Of a DNA stretch of 64,000 bases, positions 52,608 to 62,391 are shown piece after piece (position 1 is the stretch's first letter; each line of letters begins with the position of its first letter). The stretch lies in contig OZ245761.1 in assembly GCA_965227535.1 (NCBI GenBank), forward strand, positions 1,302,001-1,366,000. The letters run 5' to 3'. The notes beneath the pieces were generated by a model. The model was given only the letters and a program-made list of their open reading frames with translations. It made no database searches and was not told where the DNA came from. The stretch is from SZUA-430 sp965227535. GTDB lineage: Bacteria > Pseudomonadota > Alphaproteobacteria > Micropepsales > Micropepsaceae. Position numbers and translations under genes: made by a program.

Positions 52608-53174
52608 TCACTCACACGAATACGTATAGTCGCTGGTCGTGCAGCGCTTGCAGCTCAACACCAACCGCTTCTTCCCCGACCGCACGCTGCCGTCGTCGTT
52701 GGTGTAGCGCTCGTTCTCATGCCACTCGGCGGTCTTGCCCGGCGTGAAAAACACATAGTTGCCGGGCAGGTCCGAGTCCTCATACCAAATCCGCAGCACG
52801 CCGTTGTTCGACATATACGTCTTCGTCTTCCACCATTCGGTGGTGAAGGGCTTTGGCATGTTCCCCGTATTCTGCCTCTCCAGCACGCCGTCGACGACGC
52901 GGAAGCGCGACTTGAATCCGGGAATCGTCGGATAGCACCAATCGTCCTCAAGCCACGTCAGCTGATCCGCCGACGCCACCTTCCACACCTCGCCCGGATA
53001 GCTGCCTGGCAAATCGACCGAACCCCAGCTCTCATACTTGCCGGCGAACCATTTGTAGCCCTGCTCGACCTGCGCCGGAAACGCGAGCAGCGCCACGACC
53101 GCGGACACCGCGCTCGCCGCCGCGAAGATCCAATTGCGCTTACGCCGCTCGCCCGCGCGTTGCTCGTCAGCCAT
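52608..53174 (-). CDS. Single-pass membrane-anchored protein, unknown function
   Basis: 188 residues. One N-terminal transmembrane helix (about 14-34) with basic cytosolic N-terminus GERRKRNW. The periplasmic part contains a Trp-rich region and six cysteines (DDWCYPTIP; LSCKRCTTSDYTYSCE). No family recognised. Start ATG 53174; the gene lies 58 bases upstream of a strong terminator for the next minus-strand gene. Function unknown. Confidence 0.7.
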   Translation of the reverse strand: MADEQRAGERRKRNWIFAAASAVSAVVALLAFPAQVEQGYKWFAGKYESWGSVDLPGSYPGEVWKVASADQLTWLEDDWCYPTIPGFKSRFRVVDGVLERQNTGNMPKPFTTEWWKTKTYMSNNGVLRIWYEDSDLPGNYVFFTPGKTAEWHENERYTNDDGSVRSGKKRLVLSCKRCTTSDYTYSCE

Positions 53175-53235
53175 AACTCACCCCCGAAAATTCCACGCCA
53201 TTCTCCAACCGCGCCACGCGCACTGGCAAGCGCAA

Positions 53236-53268
53236 ACAAAAATGCCCGCGGCGCAAAACGCCGCGAGC
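53236..53268 (-). terminator. Rho-independent terminator after the 156-aa secreted protein gene
   Basis: On the minus strand GCTCGCGGCG (53268-53259) pairs with CGCCGCGGGC (53253-53244), a 10-bp stem with one wobble and a 5-base loop, followed by ATTTTTGT. It lies 26 bases after the stop codon at 53294. Confidence 0.85.
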
Positions 53269-53293
53269 ATCGAAACAATCTGAGCCAAGGCCG

Positions 53294-53764
53294 CTATTTC
53301 TTTTGAACGTACTTCTTGCCGTCATAGCGATACTGCGGGAACGGCCCCATGCCAGGCCCGCCAACCTCGATATCTTTCCAACCGCTCTTGCTCTTCGTGT
53401 CGAGAGGCAACGCCATGCCGACCTGATCGAGCAGAATGTTCCAAGCTCCCTTGGCGTCCTTCGACAGCAGCACGAACGCCTCAGCCGTGTTGCCGTAGCA
53501 GAACAAGCTGCTCTCGCGCACCCACGCCTCGTTGACGCCGTCGCCGTTCAGGTCTTCGACTTCGATGAAGCCCGGCATTGCCGACTGCGTGGTGTCGTCG
53601 TCGCAGCGCACCCACTTGCTGCCTTTGGCCTTGAACCCGGCCGCCTTGAAGATCGCCGCCTGATCGGCCGCGCTCATATCCTTCGCCGGCACAGCCTCAG
53701 CCAATGCAGGCGCCACGCACACAGCGAACGCCGCCACACCCAACCAAATCGCCCGTCTCATCAT
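53294..53764 (-). CDS. Secreted protein with EF-hand-like calcium/FG-GAP motif
   Basis: 156 residues with a signal peptide (about 1-22). A D-x-[DN]-x-D-G loop, VEDLNGDGVNEAWV, resembles a FG-GAP or calcium-binding turn often found in VCBS-type repeats; only one copy is seen. RCDD and SLFCYGN add two cysteines. Function unknown. Start ATG 53764 (or 53761). Confidence 0.7.
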   Translation of the reverse strand: MMRRAIWLGVAAFAVCVAPALAEAVPAKDMSAADQAAIFKAAGFKAKGSKWVRCDDDTTQSAMPGFIEVEDLNGDGVNEAWVRESSLFCYGNTAEAFVLLSKDAKGAWNILLDQVGMALPLDTKSKSGWKDIEVGGPGMGPFPQYRYDGKKYVQKK

Positions 53765-53946
53765 CGTCTCCCGTTGCGGTACTGGCGTTAAGGTTTACGC
53801 CACCGCCCGCGCCGATCCAAGCCGCCCGTGAAGAGCAGTTGCGCCAGTTCGGTACAACCGCGCCGAAGTAAGGAAAACAATCGGGGATTTCCGCATCTGG
53901 CCCTGAATTTGCGGATCAGCCTGTCACTGCACGACGGAGAAGCCCG

Positions 53947-54147
53947 ATGTACAACGCGCTCATCAACTGGATCGGTTCGAAGACCTGCTCCGCCGCCAGC
54001 GACATCAGCAGCCTTCTGGACGTCAACTACGGTTGCGCCAGCGGCCAAGCGCTGAACATGGGTTTGATCGTCATCGGACTTCTGGTTTTCAGCGTCGCCG
54101 TGATCACCATCAACGCCCGCCGCCGCCAGCGTCGCGACAACGACTAA
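53947..54147 (+). CDS. Small single-helix membrane protein
   Basis: 66 residues, ATG 53947 with GGAGAAG upstream. One transmembrane helix (about 37-56) followed by a basic tail NARRRQRRDND, so it sits with its C-terminus in the cytosol. Two cysteines in the N-terminal loop. Its TAA shares bases with the stop of the convergent membrane gene. Unknown function. Confidence 0.6.
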   Translation: MYNALINWIGSKTCSAASDISSLLDVNYGCASGQALNMGLIVIGLLVFSVAVITINARRRQRRDND

Positions 54148-54830
54148 AGCCGCCCCGACGGCAACTCAGGCGCTGCGACCTGAAACTGCTTAAGTCCCAA
54201 TTCGAGACCGCTCTTCAACAGCGCCAGCACCAACACCGCCAGCATCGGCTGCCCGATGAATAGAACCGGGATGGTGACGATGAAGATGGTTAGGTGCAGC
54301 ACCACGATCCGCCCATAGGGCTCGAACATCTGACGAATGGCGTCGGTCTCGCGCCAGCGCCGACCACCTACCCACAGTACCAAAAACGCTCCCGCCTGCA
54401 CGACGCAGAGCGCCACGACGCTCCACATCAAGTCACTGTCGGTCTGCAACATTCCCAACACCCGCCCCAGGAGATCGAACGACTCCGTCGTCGGCGCGAT
54501 GCCGGCATGCAGCGCATCGCTCATGGTGAACATCGCGAACACGAAAATGCCGTGCACGAAGCAAAACAAGCCGTAGTGGAAAGCAAAGAACAGCGGCAAT
54601 GCGAACCCGGCGATCCGCTGCACAAAGTCGGCCTTCGTCGCGCCCGCAATGACGATCTTCGGCACGTTGACCGCGCCGATGACGACATTCTCGATCCAAT
54701 AGAAGACCAGCAGCGGCAAAGCCTGCCAGCCGAAGAACAACACGCCCGCAACCGGAATCGCGTTCGACGCGATAATCCAGGCCGCATCCGGCCGCCGCAA
54801 CGCCTCCCCGATCGTGTTGAAACCAGTCAT
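54144..54830 (-). CDS. DUF6498 family membrane protein
   Basis: 228 residues with about six transmembrane helices. LLVFYWIENVVIGAVNVPKI and FFAFHYGLFCFVHGIFVFAMF match the uncharacterised DUF6498 family. Start ATG 54830. Tail to tail with the small membrane gene. Function unknown. Confidence 0.8.
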   Translation of the reverse strand: MTGFNTIGEALRRPDAAWIIASNAIPVAGVLFFGWQALPLLVFYWIENVVIGAVNVPKIVIAGATKADFVQRIAGFALPLFFAFHYGLFCFVHGIFVFAMFTMSDALHAGIAPTTESFDLLGRVLGMLQTDSDLMWSVVALCVVQAGAFLVLWVGGRRWRETDAIRQMFEPYGRIVVLHLTIFIVTIPVLFIGQPMLAVLVLALLKSGLELGLKQFQVAAPELPSGRL

Positions 54831-54867
54831 CCAACCGCCCCGCTATTCCGGCGACAGGATAACACGC

Positions 54868-55401
54868 TCAGCTGTCCGTCAAGGCCCGCCGCGGAAACGG
54901 AATGATCAGCGCCTGCTGCGGCGCCGGCGTCGGCTCATCCGAGAAATCGTCCGCCTCGGACACGTCTTGCGCGCGCCGAGACAAAGCCGAAGCGCCAAGC
55001 CCGAACATCAAAGCGCCGGGTATCAACAGAACCAGCGCCAGCAAACCCGAAAACATCTGATACGTCGCCGGCGAGAAATACGTATACCCATCGACGCTCA
55101 AGCCCACGACGGCCCGCGCCGCTCGCCCATAGTCGCGAGTATCGTAGATGACGCTGACCTCAGTCGCGTCATAGAGCGCCTGCACCGTCGGATAGGGCAA
55201 ATTCGGCGTCGTCAGCACGAAGCGCTCGTCGTGCCCGTCGAACATGATCGCATGACGCCCGTCCGCCGGCACGACGCGCGCAACCTTGCCCGCGACGACG
55301 CCCGTCTCAGGCAAATACGCGCCCTCGAACTGCGCAATGCCGACCCACAGCACCAACGCACCGACGACAACCAAAACAGCCGATGAACCCCAACCCCGCA
55401 T
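54868..55401 (-). CDS. Two-helix membrane protein with periplasmic domain, unknown function
   Basis: 177 residues from ATG 55401. N-terminal helix (about 8-25) and a second helix (about 118-140) frame a beta-rich domain containing VVPADGRHAIMFDGHDERF and VSVIYDTRDYGRAARAV, reminiscent of DUF3592-type proteins. The C-terminal 35 residues are acidic and cytosolic. A start at 55581 lies in noncoding sequence. Probably in the unit with the DUF6498 gene. Confidence 0.72.
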   Translation of the reverse strand: MRGWGSSAVLVVVGALVLWVGIAQFEGAYLPETGVVAGKVARVVPADGRHAIMFDGHDERFVLTTPNLPYPTVQALYDATEVSVIYDTRDYGRAARAVVGLSVDGYTYFSPATYQMFSGLLALVLLIPGALMFGLGASALSRRAQDVSEADDFSDEPTPAPQQALIIPFPRRALTDS

Positions 55402-55606
55402 AAGTGCGAAGCTACGCCACCACCTCTCAAAGCCAGGTAAACTGTCCCCGATTGGGACACTTACGCCGCCTTCTTCAAGCGATCCGAAAGGTGCGGCGTC
55501 GGGGTTCCACCGCCGTAAAGCTGGCCACACCGTACGAATCACGGTCTGATGCGGCAGAACGATTCCCGCGCGCCTTGGCAAGGGAACAAATCACGGGGAG
55601 AACTCC

Positions 55607-56146
55607 ATGGACGTCGCAGCGATAATCGCGCGGGCACAGCGCCTGATCATGTCGCCCGGCAGCGAATGGGACGTCATCGCCGGCGAGGCTGCCGATGTTG
55701 CGAAGATCTACCTGAACTATGTGGGCCCGCTTGTTCTCGCGGCAATGGTCCTCACCGGACTGGGGCTGATGTTCTACGCAGGGATCGGTCTCGGCGGCTT
55801 TCTTCAGTTCGTGATCGTCCAAACGATCCTGAGCATGATCCTCGTCTATGTGGTCGCCTTCGTGATCAACGCGCTCGCCCCCACCTTCGGTGCGACCGCC
55901 GACATGGGCCAAGCCTTCAAGCTCGCGGCATATGCGCCGACGGCAGCCTGGATCGGCGCCATCTTCAACATCGTGCCCGTATTGGGTCAGATCATCGCGA
56001 TCGCGGCGGCGTTCTATTCGCTCTACCTCCTCTACGTCGGCCTGCCGAAACTGATGCGTCCGCCGGAAGACAAGGTCGTGGTCTACACGCTGTCGATCAT
56101 CGGCGTGATGATCGTGGTCAACATCGCCGCCCGTCTTATCGCTTGA
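55607..56146 (+). CDS. Yip1 family membrane protein
   Basis: 179 residues. Five transmembrane helices in the typical Yip1 order; the family N-terminal signature is IARAQRLIMSPGSEWDVIAGE. Related eukaryotic proteins act in vesicle trafficking; the bacterial role is unknown. Start ATG 55607 with GGGGAGAAC upstream. No operon partner. Confidence 0.87.
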   Translation: MDVAAIIARAQRLIMSPGSEWDVIAGEAADVAKIYLNYVGPLVLAAMVLTGLGLMFYAGIGLGGFLQFVIVQTILSMILVYVVAFVINALAPTFGATADMGQAFKLAAYAPTAAWIGAIFNIVPVLGQIIAIAAAFYSLYLLYVGLPKLMRPPEDKVVVYTLSIIGVMIVVNIAARLIA

Positions 56147-56198
56147 GACACAGAGACCAGCCGGCGCGCGTTTCGCTCGGCTCAATCGCTCCAAAACT

Positions 56199-56993
56199 TT
56201 AGTGCGGCGCGGCGCGCACCAGCGCCGCGATAGCCGGCGTCAAGAGCGTCGCTGGCACGGCGATCGGATAGAACGACCCGTCGGCGCAGCTCATCGCAAA
56301 ACTATCGAGGTCCACAAACACCGTTTGCCCTTCGACGTAGAGGCCCGCGTCCTTCAAGTTGCGTCGCGCCAGTTCCTCGACAAGCATCGCCTTGCGCGAC
56401 GCCATGCCCTCTTCAGTGAAATTTTTCGCCGCAAAATCGTCGGCCATAAACCGCCGCAACGCTTCGATCTGATCCGGCTTGACCACGTCGCCGACACGCA
56501 GCGCCCGGCCGCTCGTCGCATCATAGGTCGAAAGCACAGTCGTTCCGTGACACGACCCGCCGCACGAACGGCAATACTCGAGCTCGAACGCAGCGATACT
56601 GATGAAGTGCGCCGAAACCGCATAGTGGTCAATGCTCCGCGTCACGCTGGAGTTCTCCATCGAACACTTCGTGGCCGCGGCCGCCGCACGCACCTCAGCG
56701 GCGTTCACGTCGCGAAAGCCGGGCACCGGCCCTTTGAAATCCAAATGCTCGATGAGCTCACCGCAAACGCATGCGCCGCCTGCACACGGCTCGTCGTCCG
56801 GACCCGGCACGAACGACAGCTCACGCTTCTGCGTCACGATCTCGACACGCAGATTGCCCTTCGCCATCACGCGCGGCAGCGGCGCGCAATCCCGCTGCGT
56901 AACAGACGTGCAAACGGTGCCCTGCGCCTGCGCAACGCTCATCGCGGCAACCACCGCGAAAAGCCCTACAACAAGGCGCAGGATCACCAACAA
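56199..56993 (-). CDS. Secreted Cys-rich protein with possible DUF3298-like tail
   Basis: 264 residues with a signal peptide (about 1-23, ending AQAQ). Several cysteine pairs (CTSVTQRDC, PCAGGACVC, YCRSCGGSC) point to disulfides. The second half, ISIAAFELEYCRS and LSTYDATSGRALRVGDVV, resembles the DUF3298 (RsiV tail) fold. Whether it binds peptidoglycan or lysozyme is not known. Starts at ATG 56993, one base after the thiolase stop on the same strand. Confidence 0.68.
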   Translation of the reverse strand: MLVILRLVVGLFAVVAAMSVAQAQGTVCTSVTQRDCAPLPRVMAKGNLRVEIVTQKRELSFVPGPDDEPCAGGACVCGELIEHLDFKGPVPGFRDVNAAEVRAAAAATKCSMENSSVTRSIDHYAVSAHFISIAAFELEYCRSCGGSCHGTTVLSTYDATSGRALRVGDVVKPDQIEALRRFMADDFAAKNFTEEGMASRKAMLVEELARRNLKDAGLYVEGQTVFVDLDSFAMSCADGSFYPIAVPATLLTPAIAALVRAAPH

Positions 56994-56994
56994 C

Positions 56995-58155
56995 TTAGAA
57001 CACCTCGAACAAACCCGCCGCGCCCATGCCGCCGCCGATGCACATCGACACGACGACCTTCTTCGCCTTGCGGCGCTTACCTTCCATGAGCACGTGGCCC
57101 GTCAAACGCGTACCCGTCATGCCGAACGGATGCCCGATCGCAATCGAACCGCCGTTGACGTTGTACTTCGCCGGATCGATGCCCAGCTTGTCACGGCTAT
57201 AGAGACACTGGCTCGCGAACGCCTCGTTCAATTCCCAAAGATCGATGTCGTCGACCTTCAACCCATGGCGCTCCAGCAGACGCGGAATGGCGAACACCGG
57301 CCCGATGCCCATCTCGTCCGGCTTGCAGCCGGCAATCGCCCAACCCTTGAACGCGCCCATCGGCTGAAGCCCGCGACGCTCAGCCTCTTTCGCTTCCATG
57401 ATGACGACAGCGGCCGCGCCGTCCGACAGCTGGCTCGCATTGCCGGCGGTGATGTACTTGCCCGGACCCTTCACCGGCTGAAGCTTCGCTAATCCTTCAA
57501 GCGTCGTATCCGGACGATTGCACTCGTCGCGATCGACAACGGCGTCGACGATCGACTCCGCCTTCGTAACCTTGTCGACGACCTTCATCTTCGTCTTCAC
57601 GGAGATGATCTCGTCCTTGAACTTACCGGCCTGCTGCGCGGCCGCCATACGGCGCTGCGACTCAAGCGAATACTCGTCTTGGTATTCGCGGCTCACCTTG
57701 TAACGCTCGGCCACAATGTCGGCGGTATCGATCATCGGCATCCAGAAGTCCGGATACATCTCCGTCAACCGGTCCGACGACCCGCCGCCGCCGCCACCCA
57801 TATAGCTGATGGAGTCGACACCGGCGCCGACGACAATGTTCGCGCCTTCCTCGACGACGTAATGCGCCGCATTGGCGATCGCGTTCAGGCCCGACGAACA
57901 AGCGCGATTGACCGTCGCCCCCGCCGTCGTGATCGGCAACCCGGCCAACAACGCACCCGCGCGCGCCACGTTCCCCGAAGCCGCAACGCAGCCGGACACA
58001 ACGTCCTCAACTTCCTTCGGATCGACCTTCGACCGCTTCACCGCATGCTCGATCGCATGCCCAAGCATGTCCATGTTCGACGTATTATTGAACCCGCCGC
58101 GCGCCGCTTTTGCCAAGCCGGTACGCGCATAAGAAACGATCACTGCCTCACGCAT
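56995..58155 (-). CDS. fadA: Acetyl-CoA acyltransferase (thiolase)
   Basis: 386 residues, thiolase II fold. The acyl-accepting Cys86 is in NRACSSGLNAI, His342 in GHPFGMTG and the second Cys372 in SMCIGGGMGAAG, so both catalytic cysteines are present. It performs the last step of beta-oxidation (or the reverse condensation) in the cytosol. Start ATG 58155. The matching FadB-like gene lies 3 kb away at 59185-61266, separated by one gene on the other strand. Confidence 0.92.
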   Translation of the reverse strand: MREAVIVSYARTGLAKAARGGFNNTSNMDMLGHAIEHAVKRSKVDPKEVEDVVSGCVAASGNVARAGALLAGLPITTAGATVNRACSSGLNAIANAAHYVVEEGANIVVGAGVDSISYMGGGGGGSSDRLTEMYPDFWMPMIDTADIVAERYKVSREYQDEYSLESQRRMAAAQQAGKFKDEIISVKTKMKVVDKVTKAESIVDAVVDRDECNRPDTTLEGLAKLQPVKGPGKYITAGNASQLSDGAAAVVIMEAKEAERRGLQPMGAFKGWAIAGCKPDEMGIGPVFAIPRLLERHGLKVDDIDLWELNEAFASQCLYSRDKLGIDPAKYNVNGGSIAIGHPFGMTGTRLTGHVLMEGKRRKAKKVVVSMCIGGGMGAAGLFEVF

Positions 58156-58317
58156 GTTTCACTCCCGTAAGTTGGTTTTCTCTGATTGCGACCGCTACAG
58201 TGTGCCACGGGTTGACCACGGCGGCCAACCACGCCTTGTGATCTGCAGCCCGTTCTTGATCTACTATCGGCCGGCGCCTCATGGCTCGTTTCCGTGGCAA
58301 CAGAGTTGGTGACCTCG

Positions 58318-59184
58318 ATGAGGCAATTTTTAACACGGCTGGTATTGGGCGCTGTGGCGGCCGCGGCGGCCCTGTCGCTCGCCGGTTGCCTGTCGATGGT
58401 CAACGCCTTCGTGCCCAGCGAAGGCTATCGCATCGAAGCGGACCATTCTTACGGCAGCGACCCGCGGCAAAAGCTGGACCTCTACGTCCCGGATAATCTA
58501 AACGGTCCCGCCCCCGTCATTCTTTTCTTCTACGGCGGTTCTTGGCAAAACGGTGAGAAAGGCGACTATCGCGCCTTCGGGCAAGCCTTCGCAAGTCAGG
58601 GCTTTGTCGTCGCGGTCGCGGACTACCGCGTCTATCCGCAGGTGCGCTTTCCGGCCTTCGTCGAGGACGGCGCGCTCGCCGTGAGATACCTCCGCGGCGA
58701 GGTCAAGTCCCGCGGCGGCGACCCCTCGCGCCTCTACGTGGCCGGTCACTCCGCCGGCGCTTACATCGCGGTGATGCTGGCGTCCGATCCGGCATATCTG
58801 CGCAAAGCGGGCGGCGATTTCGGATGGCTGCGCGGCGCTATCGGCATCGCCGGGCCTTACGACATCCTGCCGCTGAGAGACAGAACGTTGATCGACATCT
58901 TCGGCGGCGCCAATCGGCCTGAGACGCAACCGATCACCCACATCGACGGCGTCCGCCCACCGATGCTGCTTGCGACGGGCGACGACGACAATACCGTCTC
59001 GCCGCTCAACACCGACCGCATGGCCCAGCGCCTAAGAGACGCCGGCAGTCCGGTCACCGTACAAATCTACCCCGGCGTCGGCCACGCCGGAATCATCCTC
59101 TCCCTCATGCCGGGCTTCCGCTCGAAGACGACGCTGCGCGAGGACATGGTGGACTTCGTGCGAAGCACCGACGCCGTCAAATAG
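58318..59184 (+). CDS. Lipoprotein alpha/beta-hydrolase
   Basis: 288 residues from ATG 58318. Lipobox SLAGC with Cys24 makes it a lipoprotein. Alpha/beta-hydrolase motifs: FFYGGSWQNGEKGDY (oxyanion), the nucleophile elbow VAGHSAGAYIAV with Ser, and GVGHAGI with the catalytic His. An active esterase at the membrane is likely, substrate unknown. Its last base (59184) is directly followed by the stop of the convergent FadB gene at 59185. Confidence 0.85.
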   Translation: MRQFLTRLVLGAVAAAAALSLAGCLSMVNAFVPSEGYRIEADHSYGSDPRQKLDLYVPDNLNGPAPVILFFYGGSWQNGEKGDYRAFGQAFASQGFVVAVADYRVYPQVRFPAFVEDGALAVRYLRGEVKSRGGDPSRLYVAGHSAGAYIAVMLASDPAYLRKAGGDFGWLRGAIGIAGPYDILPLRDRTLIDIFGGANRPETQPITHIDGVRPPMLLATGDDDNTVSPLNTDRMAQRLRDAGSPVTVQIYPGVGHAGIILSLMPGFRSKTTLREDMVDFVRSTDAVK

Positions 59185-61266
59185 CTATTTCAAATCCTGA
59201 AACCGCTTGCCCTCGCTGGCCAACTTTTCGAGCAGCTTCGACGGCGCGAACTCAGCGCCCATCTGGCCCTCGAATTGCTTCATCTTCGCCAGCACCTTAT
59301 CGAGCCCGATCGTGTCGCCATAGAACATCGGCCCGCCGCGATAGACCGGCCAGCCATAGCCGTTGATCCACACGATATCGATGTCCGACGAACGGATTGC
59401 TTTGCCCTCTTCGAGGATCTTCGCGCCTTCATTGATCATCGGAAAAACGCAACGTTCCAGGATCTCCTCATCCGAAATCGTGCGCCGGTTGATGCCCTTC
59501 TTCGCCGCAAACTCAAGGATCAGCTTCTCGACGACAGGCGACGGCTTCGCATTGCGTTCCGCGTCATAGTCATAGAACCCGGCGCCGGTCTTCTGCCCGC
59601 GCCGATCCATTTCGCAAAGAATCTCGCGCATCGTCGAACTCGTCGACTTTTCCTTCGACCACCCAATGTCGAGACCCGCGAGATCCGACATCGCAAATGG
59701 CCCCATCGGGAAGCCGAAATCGTAGAGCACGCGATCGACGTCCCAAGGCATCGCGCCTTCCAGGATCAGCTTCTGCGCCTCGCGCTGGCGCTGCGCCAGC
59801 ATGCGATTGCCGACAAACCCTGGACACACCCCCACCAGCGCCGCGATCTTGCCGATCTTGCGCGCCATCTGCATCGAGGTCGCGATGACCGGCTTCGACG
59901 TCTTGTCGCCGCGCACCAACTCCAGCAACCGCATCACGTTCGCGGGCGAGAAGAAGTGCCAGCCGATCACGCTCTCCGGCCGCCTCGTCGCCGACGCAAT
60001 CTCGTCGACGTTCAGATAGGACGTGTTGGTCGCCAGAATCGCGCCTTGCTTCACGATCCGATCGAGCTTTCCGAACACCTCTTTCTTGATGTCCATATTC
60101 TCGAAGACCGCCTCGATGACGAGATCGCGATCGGCGAGTTCCTCAAGCGCCAGGGTCCCTTTCAGCATCCCCATCCGCTTCTCGACATCGTCCATCGTCA
60201 AGCGGCCGCGCTTGGCGGTGTTCTCATAATTCTTACGAATGGTCGCAAGCCCGCGATCAAGCGCGTCCTGTTTGGTCTCCACAATCGTCACGGGAATGCC
60301 GGCGTTGAGGAAATTCATCGCAATGCCGCCGCCCATCGTGCCGGCGCCGATCACGCCAACCTTGCCGACAGGGATCGTCGGCGTGTCGTCCGACACATCC
60401 GGCACCTTCCAGACGGCGCGCTCGGCGAAGAACACATAACGCTGCGCCGCCGACTGCGTGCCCGTCATCAATTCCATGAACAGCGTGCGCTCGGCCTTCA
60501 AACCTTCATCGAACGGCAGGTTCACCGCCGCCTCGATGCACTTGATGTTCGACTCCGGCGCCTGAAAGCCGCGGAACTTCTTCGCGTTCGCCTTGCGGAA
60601 GGCGGCAAAAATCTCTGGCTTCCCGCGAGCCGCCTCGACCTTGTCGTTCAGATCGCGCACGCGCTTCAGCGGCCGCTTCTCCGCCACGATCTTGCGCGCA
60701 AAGGCAATCGCCCCCTCGCGCAGCTTCCCTTCGTCGACCAGCGCATCGACAAGCCCCATCTCCGCGCATTGCTTCGCGCCGACATGCTCGCCCGACGTCA
60801 CCATCTCCAGCGCCCGCTCGACGCCGACGATGCGCGGCAGACGCTGCGTCCCGCCGGCACCCGGCAATAGTCCAAGCTTAACCTCCGGCAAGCCGCACTT
60901 CGCCGACGGCACCGCTACGCGGTAATGGCACGTCAACGCGACCTCGAGCCCGCCGCCCAACGCCGTCCCGTGGATCGCGGCCACGACGGGCACCGACGCA
61001 CCTTCGATCGCGTTCAGCGCGTCGAACAGGCTCGCCCCCTTCGCCGGCTTGCCGAACTCGCTGATGTCGGCGCCGGCGATGAACGTCTTGCCCGCGCAGA
61101 TCAGCACGATCGCTTTGACGGCGGCGTTGGCCGTCGCTTGCGCAACACCGTGCGCCAAACCGTCCCGGACCGGCGCCGAGAGCGCGTTCACAGGCGGCGA
61201 GTTCAAAGTGAGAACGGCGACCTCGCCCTCGATGGCAAGATCGGTAACGTCGTTGATGGCGGTCAT
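59185..61266 (-). CDS. Bifunctional enoyl-CoA hydratase / 3-hydroxyacyl-CoA dehydrogenase (FadB/FadJ-like)
   Basis: 693 residues. The N-terminal crotonase domain (about 5-280) has IHGTALGGGLEVALTCHYR and LLPGAGGTQRLPR, the oxyanion and acidic residues. The dehydrogenase domain shows the NAD fold VGVIGAGTMGGGIAMNF and later NASGLPVT-like helical region FFSPANVMRLLELVRG. Two activities of beta-oxidation; works with the nearby thiolase (56995-58155). The layout is that of the single-chain multifunctional enzyme, as in FadJ/peroxisomal bifunctional proteins. Start ATG 61266. Confidence 0.92.
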   Translation of the reverse strand: MTAINDVTDLAIEGEVAVLTLNSPPVNALSAPVRDGLAHGVAQATANAAVKAIVLICAGKTFIAGADISEFGKPAKGASLFDALNAIEGASVPVVAAIHGTALGGGLEVALTCHYRVAVPSAKCGLPEVKLGLLPGAGGTQRLPRIVGVERALEMVTSGEHVGAKQCAEMGLVDALVDEGKLREGAIAFARKIVAEKRPLKRVRDLNDKVEAARGKPEIFAAFRKANAKKFRGFQAPESNIKCIEAAVNLPFDEGLKAERTLFMELMTGTQSAAQRYVFFAERAVWKVPDVSDDTPTIPVGKVGVIGAGTMGGGIAMNFLNAGIPVTIVETKQDALDRGLATIRKNYENTAKRGRLTMDDVEKRMGMLKGTLALEELADRDLVIEAVFENMDIKKEVFGKLDRIVKQGAILATNTSYLNVDEIASATRRPESVIGWHFFSPANVMRLLELVRGDKTSKPVIATSMQMARKIGKIAALVGVCPGFVGNRMLAQRQREAQKLILEGAMPWDVDRVLYDFGFPMGPFAMSDLAGLDIGWSKEKSTSSTMREILCEMDRRGQKTGAGFYDYDAERNAKPSPVVEKLILEFAAKKGINRRTISDEEILERCVFPMINEGAKILEEGKAIRSSDIDIVWINGYGWPVYRGGPMFYGDTIGLDKVLAKMKQFEGQMGAEFAPSKLLEKLASEGKRFQDLK

Positions 61267-61448
61267 TGGATCAGCGGCCCCGTGGATTGCGAATGGCGCC
61301 CAAGCTAGTGCCTGGCCGCGCCGTTGGGCAACCGCCGTCTCACACAGTTGTGAAGCCCCCGCCCTCGCGACCCCAGGCGAACCAGTGTCCAATACGCGAG
61401 AGCGTCCGGGCGAAAAGACCCGCGAAGCTGGGGAGAATAAGACGTATC

Positions 61449-62357
61449 ATGCTGCCTATGTTCGCGCGCCGCTCTCTCGCCGCAGCCTTTGCGCTGCTCA
61501 GCCTCTGCCTCGCGGCGGGGGTCGCGGAAGCACGGTCGGAAGTCTTCGGCGCGGCCCCCCTCGTGCGCATCTCCAGTGGCCGACCGGCCGTCCTCGTCGT
61601 GATCAACGAGCGCGGCCCCTTCCTATTTGTCGTCGACACGGCAACAACCAACACCGTGCTGACCCCAGGCCTGCTCGCCAGGCTGCGCCCGCCCAAGCTC
61701 CCGGGGCCCCCGGTGGACGTGATATCGGCCGCAGGCTCCGTCCGTTCGCCCTATTACCGCTTGGCCGAGGTTGGGCTCGGCGGCGTCATCGTTGAAAACG
61801 GCCGCGCCGTCGTCATGCCGTTGCCGGAAGAGACCGGCGTGGTCGGCGTCCTGGGCGCCGAGTTCCTGTCGAACTTCAAGGTCGACCTCGACATGCCCCG
61901 GCGGCGCATGGCGCTCTATCCGCCCAACGCACAAATCTATGCGCCGGACTTCGTTCGCGTCCAAGGCGTGCTGACCGAGCACGGCATCATCATCGTGCCC
62001 GCACTGGCCGAGAAAGCGCGCGTCGCGGCAGCTTTCGATTCCGGCGGCCGCAACACCATCGCCAACACATGGCTCGCCTCGGTGACCGGCAACATGGGCG
62101 GAACGACGGCGCGCAACTACGAGAGTTGGGTGCGCGACGCGGCAAGCCAGCGTTACGTTGGCGTGACGGAAGATCTCACGCGCATCACCGTAGGTCCCGC
62201 CACCTGGAACAACCGCAACGTCCTTATCTCCGACATCCGCGTCTTCGATCAGATCGGCTACGGCACCAAGCCCATCATCTTCCTCGGCATGGATCTGATG
62301 TCGAACCGCCGCGTCATCGTCGACTACGCCGGCGCCTCGCTCTGGCTCTCGCGCTAG
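61449..62357 (+). CDS. Aspartyl-protease-like (retropepsin fold) secreted protein
   Basis: 302 residues from ATG 61449 with a signal peptide (about 1-27). Two retropepsin-like halves: FLFVVDTATTNTVLTP at about residues 57-72, with D-T-A instead of D-T/S-G, and AAFDSGGRNTIANTWL at about 196-211, with D-S-G. VVGVLGAEFLSNFKVDLDM is the usual hydrophobic core. The altered first motif suggests reduced or lost catalysis, but alphaproteobacterial retropepsin-like proteins are diverse. Function unknown. Confidence 0.75.
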   Translation: MLPMFARRSLAAAFALLSLCLAAGVAEARSEVFGAAPLVRISSGRPAVLVVINERGPFLFVVDTATTNTVLTPGLLARLRPPKLPGPPVDVISAAGSVRSPYYRLAEVGLGGVIVENGRAVVMPLPEETGVVGVLGAEFLSNFKVDLDMPRRRMALYPPNAQIYAPDFVRVQGVLTEHGIIIVPALAEKARVAAAFDSGGRNTIANTWLASVTGNMGGTTARNYESWVRDAASQRYVGVTEDLTRITVGPATWNNRNVLISDIRVFDQIGYGTKPIIFLGMDLMSNRRVIVDYAGASLWLSR

Positions 62358-62391
62358 ACTCGAATCCTCACGCACCGTGATTGCGACAAGT